This document shows, piece by piece, positions 45,558 through 56,526 of a stretch of DNA of 64,000 nt (its first letter is position 1; each line of letters starts with the position of its first letter). Origin of the DNA: Icerya purchasi. Lineage: Eukaryota > Arthropoda > Insecta > Hemiptera > Monophlebidae. Below the pieces are notes generated by a model, which saw only the letters and a list, made by a program, of their open reading frames with translations, had not been told where the DNA came from and searched no databases. The DNA is taken from assembly GCA_039619475.1 (NCBI GenBank), contig CM077116.1:279511258-279575257 (forward strand), read 5' to 3'. The position numbers were made by a program, and so were the translations under genes.

Positions 45558-45730
45558 ATTCGATATATTACAAAAAAAAAGTTCAAAAAAAATTAAAATA
45601 AAACAAAACGCTGACTATAGTTTCGATGATCACGATGTGTAATATCGTAATCATGAACTGATCGAAACTATAGTCAGCGTTTTGTATTATTTTAATTTTT
45701 TCTGAACTGTTTTTTCGTAACAAATCGAAT
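45558..45730. repeat. Symmetric foldback MITE, 70-bp arms
   Basis: The left arm 45558-45627 and right arm 45661-45730 are equal-length inverted repeats around a 33-bp loop. The inner 37 bp (AATTAAAATAAAACAAAACG continuing to CTGACTATAGTTTCGAT) match with one mismatch; the outer parts are A-rich and more diverged. No coding capacity. It is probably a nonautonomous hairpin-type DNA element. I find no other copy in the window. Confidence 0.85.
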
Positions 45731-45846
45731 GTTTTTATATATAACTCATACAGAAAGTTCATGACCTTTCGGATTGCTTAGGTTTTTCGTCGCCGACGGT
45801 CAGAGAATGAAAAGGGCGCTAATCATAAAGTAACGATAAGCATACG

Positions 45847-46827
45847 TATAAATATGCAATGATTAAATTGCGTAATAACAAACAAAACATAAGCATAAAA
45901 TAATTTACTTTAATAAGTTAAAATAAATACTTTAAGTTAAAGAAACGTTTTCGGACTATATCATTTATTAACAACACAGAGTACAATTCAATGGACATAA
46001 AAACACACTGCTCTTATTAGAGCAGACATGGGCAAACTTTTTAAGGGGAGGGCTAGATATAATAAAAAAGTTATTTAGGCGGGCCGAAAAAAAAAATTGA
46101 ACAAAACAAATTTTTATAAGTGATAAACTTCATTTTTGATTTTTACATCACACACAACTTATATTATATGCTACATTGTTCATAATCTGGTAGAAACTGG
46201 GATGATTCGCAGTAGTGAAGCTAAATCGGTTTTCTAACGCTGTTTTTGCGAAGCTTCGTAGTAGAGTTCACAGGTGTAGAGGAAGATGCAAACATGATAG
46301 CTCTTCTGGGCGTGAAATTTTAGGTTTGGGAAACTTGATTTTGACAGTGCCTTGAAGAACTCAATTTTAGAAACGTTGAGAAATAGTTGCTTCAATTCAG
46401 TGTTACATTGAATCTCAATCAGTTCGAGCTGCGATTTTGGTTTGACTGATATTTACAATTCATCGTTAAATGGCATTCTAAAAATGTCCAGGTATTGTTC
46501 GATAACTTTGAAGTCTTACTTAAAACACAATGAGAAGGAAACCGCTATTCTATTCTAGCTACGCAGAAAATACATTTTGTCCTATGTGTGTAGGGATTAT
46601 TCAAAACCATGTCGCGTGGCGGATTGACTAGCCCGAAGGGCCGCACTTGGCCCGCGGGCCCTACTTTGCCCATGACTGTATTAAAGTGTACTCCGTGTTG
46701 CTAGCTTATGATGGATATGTCCGAAAACACGTGTTTCTAAAATGATACTTATTTTAATTTATTAAAGTAAATTATTTTACACTTGTTTTCGTTTGTTATT
46801 AAGGAATTGTTTATTGTATATTTATAA
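45847..46827. repeat. Foldback element split by a hAT insertion
   Basis: The left arm (about 45847-45985) has GTAATAACAAACAAAACATA, AAAATAATTTACTTTAATAA, TTTTCGGAC and AACACAGAGTACA. The right arm (46687 to about 46827) is its reverse complement with scattered differences (TGTACTCCGTGTT ... TTATTAAAGTAAATTATTTT ... GTTTGTTATTAAGGAATT). Removing the hAT and one TSD leaves a hairpin-type element of roughly 315 bp. Confidence 0.82.
46023..46678 (-). mobile_element. Nonautonomous hAT element with TSD
   Basis: The termini are CAGACATGGGCAAAC on the left and, read inward from the right, CAGTCATGGGCAAAG, fitting the CAG...CTG ends and short TIRs of hAT elements. The flanking 8-bp target duplications are TATTAGAG (46015-46022) and TATTAAAG (46679-46686), with one mismatch. 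The interior, read on the minus strand, encodes a decayed transposase end: SQLELIEIQCNTELKQLF, FPNLKFHAQKSYHVC and CELYYEASQKQR. This matches the hAT C-terminal dimerisation region of the ZBED/GTF2IRD2-like group. The catalytic core is deleted, so the copy could move only with a transposase supplied from elsewhere. Confidence 0.9.
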
Positions 46828-47029
46828 ATATTAACAAACATGTTACGGATTTATTTATATAATATATACACCTGCGTTGTATATTATAATAATTGCTTAG
46901 TATACAACCTATATCTGTACATCTAAAAATGTAAGAATAGGTTGTTCACCAACCGAATGATTCAGGATATAATGATGATATATATATATATATGTGTGTG
47001 TATATATATAAACTCGGCCATTTTGGCCT
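46828..47029. other. Non-coding spacer with (TA)n/(TG)n
   Basis: A TA/TG microsatellite at about 46978-47010. Nothing else seen. Confidence 0.6.
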
Positions 47030-47425
47030 CGCAAGGGGCTGTGCCCCTTGACCCCCCTTGCTTTCATTTCTGTCTCTTTCTCTTCTATACTTTGTATAAA
47101 ATGATCAAAATTTACAACGTAATTCTTACTGGCATCAACACACACAAAAAATAACATAACCACAAAAATCCTATTCTAACATTTAATTTCCGTTATATAA
47201 AATTAAGACATTTTTTCGTTACATTTTTCGTTACATATTCCATTACATAAAATTGTGACATTTTTTAAATAACAATTACAAAAATCCTACAAAATATAAC
47301 AAACGTTACATAAAATTGGGACATTTTTCTGGGACATTTTTTTGGGACATTTTTTTGCGACATTTTTTTGCGACATTTTTTCGAATAGGGGGTAGCCTAA
47401 GAATTACGTTGTAATTAATATATAT
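47030..47425 (-). repeat. Dispersed repeat, copy 2 (inverted relative to 41.4 kb)
   Basis: The reverse complement of 41385-41700, with TACAACGTAATTCTTA near 47115 and its complement near 47400-47415, and tandem GGGACATTTTTTT / GCGACATTTTTTT units in between (47325-47385). At 47031-47049 a short hairpin CAAGGGGCTGTGCCCCTTG marks one end, next to GGCCATTTTGGCC. Confidence 0.75.
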
Positions 47426-47473
47426 CTCTACGTAAAAGTCGTTACATAAATAAGTTTATTAATATTCAGAGAC

Positions 47474-47728
47474 CTAACAAGTTGCTGAGATGGACTCTTT
47501 ATTTACTTCGTGTTCAAGTTTAGCGAGTTGTCCATCCACGTGTATTTCACTTTTTAAAGATCCTGTTACCTCGGATTCATCTTCGTACTCGACAAATTTC
47601 ACATCTAGTTTACTTACATTCGACTTGATTACACTGATTTCCTCTAGTTCCGTGAGTTTCGTTTTTAACTGCCACAAGTCCTCTTGATTCTATTTGAACA
47701 TTTCCTTTAAGTAACTCATTAGGATTTA
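47474..47728 (-). pseudogene. Coiled-coil-like open frame, unassigned
   Basis: The minus-strand frame begins MSYLKEMFK, hits one TAG (possibly a former Gln codon), then reads NQEDLWQLKTKLTELEE, VSKLDVKFVEYEDESEVT and DGQLAKLEHEVNKESIS. Regular Leu/Ile spacing and many charged residues suggest an amphipathic helix or coiled coil. This composition is seen in retroelement Gag/ORF1 proteins, but no diagnostic motif is present and I cannot name a family. It is short and interrupted. It could be a chance frame; the helix-like pattern is the only argument for it. Confidence 0.35.
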
Positions 47729-47937
47729 TCTGAGTCTTCTTCTTTATTTGTAGGGATTCCAGCTGTTTTGAATTAATTGTCGTTGTTACTTTGTTTGCGA
47801 ACGAAGCATAATATATCGCAGGTTTACGTCTACGTCCGCAAGTCCTTTTCCGTGATTCGAATTATCGATGTGTGTATGTCTTCATTGTCAATTTGTAAAT
47901 ATACGTGATAAACCGGGCGTTTGTTTTTCTCGGTATT

Positions 47938-48035
47938 ATAAAATTAAACAACTAATCACAGTGGAAGGTGTGAAGCCTATCCTCATGGACGCCTGGAATG
48001 GAGTAAAGAAAAAAAAAAAAAGTATACGAATTCAT
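47938..48035 (+). pseudogene. Possible pogo/Tigger transposase scrap
   Basis: The frame reads YYKIKQLITVEGVKPILMDA followed by WNGV and an A-run. Pogo/Tigger-type transposases end their DDE domain with a similar pattern (a hydrophobic helix, then AWxxV). The match is short, unaccompanied by other parts, and cannot be distinguished from chance without a profile search. Confidence 0.3.
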
Positions 48036-48079
48036 TTCAGTGACCTCACAATCTCGGTGCCGGTAAAAAATTACGATTC

Positions 48080-48923
48080 GCCTTACTACGAGACTGCATA
48101 TTTTGACACTCATTAATAATGACTAGGATTAGATACGGACTCGAAATTTGGGGGGAGGCGAAAAAAACGGAATTAAGGAAAATTAGTAGGCTACAGAAAA
48201 GATGTTTAAAAATTTCGTTACCGAATTGGAGAAGTGCGGATCTTGTAACGAATTCTACTTGGGGTGGGACAATAATAAAGAAATGTCTCCAAAAATGTTT
48301 TTTTATTACAGTAAACTTTTAAGGTATAAAACAGAAAAAAAATAAGATTACCGACAAGGGAAATATGGGACTAGGAATTATGACAATTTGTGTTTCATAA
48401 GACCGAAAGGGATTAATAATAAAATTGATAATGTTGAAGAGGAGAAGTTATAAGTGTCATTTACTAGGGGTAACTTACCAAAGGAATTAAGAGACGAATG
48501 CAATTTGAATATATGGAAAGACAGAATAAAAATATGGTTGATCGCGTGGTGCAAAGAATGAGAAATGGATAGTCATAGGAAAGGAACAGCGATAAGACGG
48601 GTAGTTGATTGAAAGAGTAAATAATTATAAATGATGTAATGGAAAAAAAAACAACTAATGTTTGGTGCTCCTAGCTGCATTACTTAGGGCTTATGTGAAA
48701 ATATTGTGGTATAATGTGCGATGGGTATAAATGTTTTGAATTAAAATTAGACGTAGAATAGTAAAAATAGAAGTTAAGTTGAATTAAGTAATTAGATATA
48801 AGACGAATATGATGTATTAGACTTAAGATGTATATAACGAATAAACGATATAATTATGTTTTGAACCACAGACGGGCAATTGCCTTGTGGGACCCGCAAA
48901 TTATTTAAAAAAAAAAAAAAAAA
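48080..48923 (+). mobile_element. CR1/Jockey-group LINE tail, second copy
   Basis: Parallels 28605-29382: RIRYGLEIWGEAKKTELRKI and SRLQKRCLKISLPNWRS (better preserved than in the first copy), the shared non-coding segment AATAAAGAAATGTCTCCAAA, NLPKELRDECNLNIWKDRI, and the 3' end GGGACCCGCAAATTATTT with poly(A) at about 48905-48925. The 5' end lies near TACGAGACTG. A similar A-run plus ATTCATTTYAGTG motif lies on each side (about 48005-48040 and 48905-48945); this could be a long diverged TSD, but I do not rely on it. Confidence 0.87.
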
Positions 48924-48975
48924 AAAAGTGGCTTCGATTCATTTTAGTGCAGCCCGAACAGAGGAACGATTCGTT

Positions 48976-48979
48976 TTAA

Positions 48980-49011
<32 letters not shown>

Positions 49012-49031
49012 CGTATATGTATGTATATATA
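48976..49031. repeat. (TA)n/(TGTA)n microsatellite
   Basis: TA-rich tract with TGTA interruptions. Confidence 0.9.
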
Positions 49032-50569
49032 ATACTTATGCGTATATAATTCGATGCGTGAGGACTATTACGGAAGAGTAAATTTGAATTGACTCTATCA
49101 TTTTCTTATTGCAACTTTAGTTACGTATTTCGTAAGATTTTTTCATATTGCTCATGGTGTATGAATAACGACGTTGGCATTAAATAGATAACGCAGTAAT
49201 AAACTAATTGCAACGGTTTAAAATGTCACTATTGACGACAGGCTGAAGAAACGAACGAAAGCGCAGCTAGTAGGAGGATAGAAAGCGGATAGCAAATGAT
49301 AAAATAAAAGGTAGCAGGTAAAAGGGTGGATAAATTTCAATTTGCGACCATCGATGGTTTTATTTGATTTGTCATCTGTCACTAATGTTTTTAGCGGCAG
49401 GTTTTATTTCTCTACTGCGAGTGATAATAAAATAAATTGTTCGTGTCATACGGACGATTTCATTCGGTTAGATATGATGAAGAAGTGTAGCGGGCTACAT
49501 TCAACATCGGCTTGTAAGTAGTTGTGGCGCAGAAATTTCCCAAGGGATCAAGCATCGAACCCTAATAAGGTTATTTCGTGGAATAGAACGTAAAGCATTT
49601 TGGATGTATAACCTCAACATTGCTCTCGTATTAGATTACAAGTATATTTCCTGAACGTCGTATCTCCGTAATGAAATTTTTTCACCATTATCATCAGATA
49701 AGACAAATACCGTGTCAGAAACTCGCAACTTATTTCTCCTCTCCGAGATAACTAGGGATGACACGAAAAAGGTTTCTCTCTCGCTGATATAAATGGTAGT
49801 TCCGATCCGGCCAAGAAAATAAAATATAATATCACTTAAAAAATGAAAAACTCGTTCTGCTTGCTGCAACAAGAAGACCGTTCAAATTTCCCGTTCGCTG
49901 TTGTTTTAACCTTTATCGCTAAAACTAATACCCGCGGTAATTTCCCGGTAAAAGTAAGCAAATCAGCTATGTAAAACGTACGGCAAAAACATTTAGCCGA
50001 ATTTTCAAAGTCGCATATTTTACTATACCCGACATATACGGCATAAGGCGCATTTTTACGTCTTCACCTGCGGTTATACCGAGATAAAAAGCGATTTAGC
50101 TTTTAAAATTTTAATTCAACCTGAGCCCAGTGACATCAATGAAGATTCGGAAATTTTCAAATATACCGCTGAGCTCTCTACATCTTCCGAATTAGCGTGT
50201 TTTATTTCATCGGTATAGTCAAAAGTAAAACTATTTATGAAAACCCACTGGCACGTTCTTATTTGAAGTTTTGTATATTTTGTTATTTTATTCGTTTTCT
50301 TTTGTTTGTAACGTCGGATTTAATTTTTGATGCAAAATATATAGGCGCTATACGATTTAGTACGATGTCGCCAGGGATAGCAGCAGCACGGTATTAGACC
50401 GCGAACGTATTCAATTATTATCATATTTCGTTCCTTTTTATTTGTCTAAAGTAATTTTACTATTATTAATAATAATAATCCAAAAAGAATCACAGCTTTG
50501 CTGATTAGCTTTATAATACGGCTAATGTGTCTAGCAAGTACTATAAGTTTTCTCCATCTTGATGGTTAA
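49032..50569. other. Non-coding stretch
   Basis: No gene recognised. Short open frames (for example 49636-49872 minus) carry no known motif. Confidence 0.6.
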
Positions 50570-51912
50570 GGAAGGTCCCTTTATATTTGTAATGGCGTTT
50601 AATAAAATTGATTTTTGTATCAGATCTACTATGTATATATGGCGCCAATTATAACTTATGTTCTTAACTAAACTATTCGATGTGTTATGCCATTATTTCC
50701 AATAATTAGCGGTATTATATTAACTGTATTCATCTACAGCATAGGCTTCATATGTTCCCTGAGTTTTTCACATTTACCTATTTTCTCCTCGAATACTTTA
50801 TATTTCTGCTGTCTCGGACAGCGATAAACACGCTTGATTTCTTCTTTTTATCCATTACTATAATATCCGGCCTATTATATTCCACAGTTCTATCCCAGTA
50901 TAATTTATGATGGTCATTCTCCAAAAATTTTTCAGGTACATATTTGTAATATGGTTGTTTAGATTTAATTAAGCCGTATTTAACTCCGATTTCTCGGTGA
51001 ACTATAGACATCGTTATGTCATTTTATTTAAAATGGCGCTGTTAACTATTCACATCCGCTTAAAATATCCTTAATTGTTTCACTTTCTTTTCCACATTTT
51101 CCGCATTTATCCGAGATATATGAGGGTTTTTAATAATGTATCTTCTGTAATTTCTTGTGCTTGATCTTGGTTTGTTCCAGAAACCCCTCTGTTTCTGGAA
51201 ATAATTCGCCACGTATCAGCCATTTGTGTTGATAAATATTTATCCACATTCTTATCTTTTAATTTTTGTGTGAATTTTCCACGAAGTCCATGTTCCTTTT
51301 AAGCCTGTTCGGTTGTTAATATAGGTAATATACTATTTAAATTAAGCGGGGTATCGTTCTTATCTGATTGTTTTATTGCAGCATATAAATCTGATCCTGC
51401 ACATCTGTGATTGAAATAGTCCCTCATTTTCTCTATTTGGCTATTTAGTAAATTCTCCAAAACCCTCTTCTCCTCCTTCACTCCTTTTAATGTACAGCCT
51501 TTCGATAGCCGCTTTCGGATGGTGCATTCTTGCCTTTGTTAGATAATATGTAATTCTGTCAATATCAGTTTTATTCCATCGTATCACCCCGAACGAATTA
51601 GTTAAAATCGGAACTGCATATGTATTGATAGCTTGAAATAAGGATTTGCTTTTTAATTGTGTTTTTATTAGTTTCTCTATTCTATTAATATAATTTGTAA
51701 TCAGCTGTTCTTTCATGATTTTGTGATCAATTCGTTTGCTTTGCATTATTCCTAAGTACTTATTATAAGTCCTCTTCATTCATTGATTTTACGTATTCCT
51801 CTTTCTTTGTTATAAACCCTTCCTACTTTTATATTTTTCCTTTGTATACATTTTGTATCTAACATTTATCAATCTCAAATTTCATTGTAATATCTCTAGA
51901 AAAATTTTCTGT
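50570..51912 (-). pseudogene. LINE fragment with C-terminal restriction-like endonuclease
   Basis: Minus strand, in order. The end of reverse transcriptase reads RDITMKFEIDKC (near 51880-51912), then YNKYLGIMQSKRIDHKIMKE, INTYAVPILTNSFGVIRWN and KARMHHPKAAIERLYIKRSE. In the next frame come LENLLNSQIEKMRDYFNH and TPLNLNSILPILTTEQ. A C-terminal zinc-finger-like DKCGKCGKESETIKDILSGC lies near 51055-51115. Then KLYWDRTVEYNRPDIIVMDK carries the PD...D-x-K pattern of the restriction-like endonuclease, and NTVNIIPLIIGNNGI is the last block. This layout belongs to early-branching LINEs (R2, R4/Dong, NeSL), which nick specific targets. At least three frame breaks are present and the finger's histidine position reads Asp. 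Confidence 0.8.
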
Positions 51913-51921
51913 TAATTTTAC

Positions 51922-51922
<1 letters not shown>

Positions 51923-51954
<32 letters not shown>

Positions 51955-51955
51955 C
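51923..51955. repeat. (TTA)n microsatellite
   Basis: Eleven TTA-type units next to the fragment above; the tract may have been its target or may simply be adjacent. Confidence 0.93.
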
Positions 51956-54589
51956 AAAGATAATTAATTACGTTTTTTAAATTGTATATCATAATTTTGA
52001 TCGCTGATGACTTTTTGCGCATCGAAGACTACGAAGAGATAACTGCCGAAGAAACGTGTATATTAGAAGTACTGAATTTACTAATGCAATAAGATTGAAG
52101 TATACTTTGAAATATTAAAGATAATAAATACCGAATGTACAGCATATATGCTCAGAACGATCTTCATATTCGCGAATATAGGTATCGATGCGTTTCTTTA
52201 TATCGTGCAGTGTTTTCTTAGAAGTATTCGGCAAAATCGATTGAACTGCTTCAGTAATCAATTTTTTGATTTTTGTGCAAAAATCTACTTCTACATAAAT
52301 TGAATAAAGTCAATCTCGAAGTATTTCTGAAAGAGAAATAAATACAATATTTTAGAAAGTACACAAGAATCCACAACAATTCTGCGCGAATTGCAGCATG
52401 TCCAAAGGTATTCTACATAGTAAGTTATAACAAATACACAAATATTATAACAAATTTAAGTATAAAATGATTGCTTACACTTAGAAACGTCTTTGGGTAG
52501 TATATAACCTATCGTCAGTTAAAAAGTTTCCCTTGTAATATATACCGGGAATTTTAAATTTTAGGAGTTAAAAGTGATATCCACACGGAACAAATGAAAA
52601 AGTTAAGAAGAAATAGTGTATAATTATCGATAAATCATACAATAATGAAGAAAAAAAGCAAAACAAAACAATGTGACCGTGTTCCGCCGCAGTTTTCAGC
52701 CTAGTGATCTCAAATGGATTCTTCTGCTGAGCGTACCGACGCGGACCTCATCGTCGTCAACGGCTGATGCATGGCTATTGCTTCATCTCTCGGCGTTAAG
52801 AATTAATAAAGGGCTAGGAAATTCCTTCTAGCCTTGTCCACGTTTGCCGGCAGCTTTTGTTTATCCGCTTTTCGTCACTGATAGCGATTTTCCTTTTCGT
52901 GCATTAGAATAATAGATTTTGTTGCAGCGCGAAAAAAGTTGGTTCCGAAATGTCGCGCTTCACAACTCATATTTTCCTGAAAATAACGCTAGCAGTTTTT
53001 AACGTTTAATTAAATAAAGAGAGAAAGAAAACAGGAGTGTTGTGAAAGATTTCTTCTGAATGGGAAAACTGAAATGCCGGAAACGGCATTAAACGCAATA
53101 CCAAGACGTTCTTAAGTCTTTCAAAAAAGCCAAAGGCAAACGGCAAAGCTTCTGCAAATTTGCATATTTCACCGTGCTGCTTTTTCAGATTCTTTTATTT
53201 ACTTTTTCTTTGATGACTTTTTATGCAAAACTTTCAGATTTCATTTCAACCGCTGTTCAATTCGATATTAAAGTTCCATTCGATTTTATCCGAAATAGCT
53301 TCCCTAACGATCTTTTTTAATTAGTCGAAGAGGATTTTATCTAATTACATTCTCTTAGCCGGTAGTACGACACACGTCGCATTATTAAGATTAGCCGCAT
53401 TACGATTTCGGTGTAAAATTACGTTCACATCGTTACCAGAACGAAGTTTACCGTATAAAAAACAGTCCCGAGTTCAGCTCGAAGGACGCTGTAGTGACCG
53501 TTTTTTTTTTTGTTTTTCCATACGTCAGTGTTATCTTCGTCGCATGTAAATTTTGCGGTTCTTCCCTTAAATTTTCCGATATTCCTCCACTTCCATCGCT
53601 GAACGGTGCGAGATATTCGTGCAACAGCGTATTTAACAAAATCAAGTAGGTCAGGCCGAAGCTATTCCAGGACAAATTTTTGAGGTAGAAAAGTTTCCAA
53701 CCGGTTTCAGTTTCGGCTAGTTCTAAACCTTCAACTTTAATCGAAACTCCAACCATGATGGGTTAAAAATTCATTGCGTACTTTTTAAAAACGAAAAAAA
53801 AAACGCATTTTTTAATTATAGTTTCCTAGATATTGACCATGTCAATTAGAGCAGATTGTTTAAACCGAATAATTATTCTCAGCGATACGAACAATATAAC
53901 CGGTTGAGCATTCGCAGATCTTTTCTGTTTGCCCCTTTTTGCTTAAATTTTGAAATTATCAGATTTAAAATAGCGATCTTTCTAGTAGGAGCAAATAGTA
54001 ATTCGAAATAAAAGATCGAATGTTGTCTTCTGGAAAACCAATTCAGAAAAATATTTTTATTGGAACAGTGTAGCTCTTAGAAAAACGCTAATTACATATA
54101 TTTAGCCGCCTGAACTACCAGTGTAACTGGTAAGCAGTTAAAAGCTCTAATGGTGTGCTGGTAAAATTGACGTGACCCCACCCCCCCCCCCTCATATAGT
54201 ACTCGAAAATAAGACTGAAAAAAAATTTATTCTCAAATTGTTCTAATTGTTATTAAGTAAACTCTCTTGTTTTCTTAAAGAAAAATGTATTCTTTCAGTG
54301 AAAAACAAAAATTATGTATTATTATTTTTTTTTAATTTATAAAAATCAAATGTAATTCGATTTTATAAAATTTCACCTCACACATAGTTAAACTTATTAT
54401 AAAAGTTTCGGTTTTTCGGTTTTGGTTTCAGCTGAAAATTTTTCATTTCCTTTGGACAATGAAACGCTGACAGTAACACAGATGGGTTGAGTAAAGAAAT
54501 TTAGTATTAACTAATTCCATACAAGCGCTGATCTAGTATTGCTGTTAGAGTATAATTATTTATTGAATATAAATATCTTCCTCCTTCGT
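51956..54589. other. Long non-coding stretch
   Basis: No firm gene. A weak transposon-like frame at 52130-52310 is listed separately. A C-run lies at 54179-54191 and a T-run near 53501-53513. Confidence 0.55.
52130..52310 (-). pseudogene. Possible mobile-element peptide (DUF4817/mariner-like tail)
   Basis: The minus-strand frame reads KLITEAVQSILPNTSKKTLH and DIKKRIDTYIREYEDRSEHI. The spacing recalls the short C-terminal segment (a helix, a run of Arg, then G-x-x-FEH) seen in proteins linked to Tc3/mariner-type elements. The Gly is missing and the context is non-coding. Low confidence. Confidence 0.3.
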
Positions 54590-56452
54590 TATTGAAAATG
54601 GTATTCCGCAAGGCTCAGCGCTGAGCGTAACATGGTTTATATTATACATAAATGACATGTCAGATTGTATACGGCCGCCAGTTACAGCCCGCTTATATAT
54701 TGATGATCTTAACATTTCCTTCTAACCTTCCGTCCAATGTAAGATCAATCCTTCAATCAACAATCAATAACTTGGAAATAATGGGCTGATAGCAATGGCC
54801 TAAAATTCTCTCCGACAAAATCCGTATGTGTGAAATTTCACAAGAGACGCCTGTGTCATCCCGATTCCGACATAACTCTTTTCCTAAGGAATTCACCACT
54901 CCCGTTGCTCCACACAATTAAATTCTTAGGTCTTGTGTTTGATGAAAAGCTGTCCTGGTTGCATCACATTCACCATCTTAAGAATAAGTGCATGAAATCC
55001 TTGAATATACTAAAATGTCTGTCAAATCCGAAATATAACATAGATCCCCTAAGCTCCTGCCAACTGTGTGCAAATCTCTCACTTTAAGTAAATTGACCTA
55101 TGGGTGCCAAGTTTATTCCTCATCAAACATAGCACTCCTTAAATCACTTGACACAATCCATTACACTGCTATACGCATTATCTTGGGAGCGCATAGGACA
55201 TCGCCATCGTTGGAAATCTGTTCACTAGCGGGCACCCCACCCTTAACGGTTATCCGAAACTTCTATGAATGTCAGAGATTTATTTTACTTGTACCAAGCT
55301 AAGTTACGCCGCAACGATAATTCAGAAATGCTCACTACCGTCCTTTCCAAGCGTACCCCTCCCCAGTGTACTATCCCTCCTTAAGGAAAGAGGAATTAAC
55401 TGGAACTCTGACCTTGCACGTCAGTATGTTGAACTCCCCTGGAAGGATACTCCGATTGTTGCGGACTTATCCCTGCTGAGCGACCGCTCGGACCAGGATG
55501 TCACACTGCTGTCCCAGTACGTGGCGGAAAATATGCAACTTATTCCCAGCTACAGTCAGCTGTATACAGATGGTGCGAAAGCAAAACCGCTCAATGGGTC
55601 CTCGCCGGTGGCTTTCGCCTACGAGGTGGAGGGAGTAATTCATGCGATTCGGCTCCACGACTTCTGTTCAGTGCTGGAGGGGCAGCAGTATGGTATTTTC
55701 TTCTGCTTGCGAGAATATCTGCAGTCTTACCCCCCAACGCCGAAATGCATTTCTAATCACAGATTCCTTGAAATAGATTAGGATACTCCAGACACCTAAA
55801 ACCTTACACACGTTATCTCGAAAAATAAAGCGCATCATTACCGTGCTTTTCCGGGCTGGCTCATAGGTAACGTTCATGCGGGTCCCAGGTCATGCCGGCG
55901 TGCCGGGGAATGAGCGTGTGAACTTAACTGCTAAGGCGGAAACATATATAGTCCAATGCCCGAAGGCGTCCCTTTGCCTCAGCTGGGGCTACCCTTTTTT
56001 CAGCAACATAAGGCAGAGACATGGGAAACTATGTGGTCGGCTCACACATCATGGTTGCGATCCATTAAGGTGAGCACTGAGCCTTGGTGGCCACCGATAT
56101 CCATGTTTCGCGCACAGAGTTTGTAGCATTGACTAGACTCCGCATAGGCAGCAATATCCCACGACTATTTGCTGGGAGGAACATCTCCTCCCTCTGCCTG
56201 TTCCATATGCAATTCGCCAATTTCACCAACCGTTGAACACGTGCTGGAATATTGCCTGCCTGCAGGCACTTGAAACATACCGTCGGTTGCGTTATCAAAA
56301 ACGAACCAAAACAGGTTCAGGATATATTACACTATATTAGAGCGGCTAACCTATTAAAACACTTCTGATCTTGCATTGATCCATGTGCTGTAATAATCTC
56401 GGGCAATTACACACAGCACATGGACCATATAAAGTTAAGGGGAAAAAAAAAA
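54590..56452 (+). pseudogene. I/R1-type LINE, 5'-truncated and frame-broken
   Basis: The plus strand opens within reverse transcriptase: IENGIPQGSALSVTWFILYI, the catalytic box as LYIDDLNIS, the thumb IKFLGLVFDEKLSWLHHIHH, KLTYGCQVYSSSNIALLKS, TAIRIILGAHRTSPSLEIC, LKERGINWNSDLARQYVELP, then RNase H pieces with LYTDGAKAK (near 55560), SVLEGQQYGIFF and RVPGHAGVPGNERVNLTAKA (near 55876-55940). The terminal Cys-His region is decayed. The 3'UTR (CCATGTGCTGTAATAATCTC, then ACACAGCACATGGACC) closely matches that of the 40.6-kb tail, followed by poly(A) at 56443-56452. It has at least five frame breaks and no identified TSD. It is an older copy of a LINE family shared with 40635. Confidence 0.88.
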
Positions 56453-56480
56453 TACTCGCGCAAACACCTTTCGCCTGTAT

Positions 56481-56526
56481 GCTCAACGACAAATCACGAA
56501 TCATTATTCGTGATTTGTCGTTGAGC
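56481..56526. repeat. Perfect hairpin, 21-bp stem, 4-nt loop
   Basis: GCTCAACGACAAATCACGAA plus T at 56481-56501 is followed by loop CATT and then the exact reverse complement at 56506-56526. A run of ATA/TAA units (56527-56549) follows directly. The stem has no mismatch, unlike every other hairpin in the window. Confidence 0.93.

Noticed and set aside
47490..47687. Plus-strand Ser-rich frame
   Set aside because: It is the complement of the helix-rich minus-strand frame and shows only the codon shadow.
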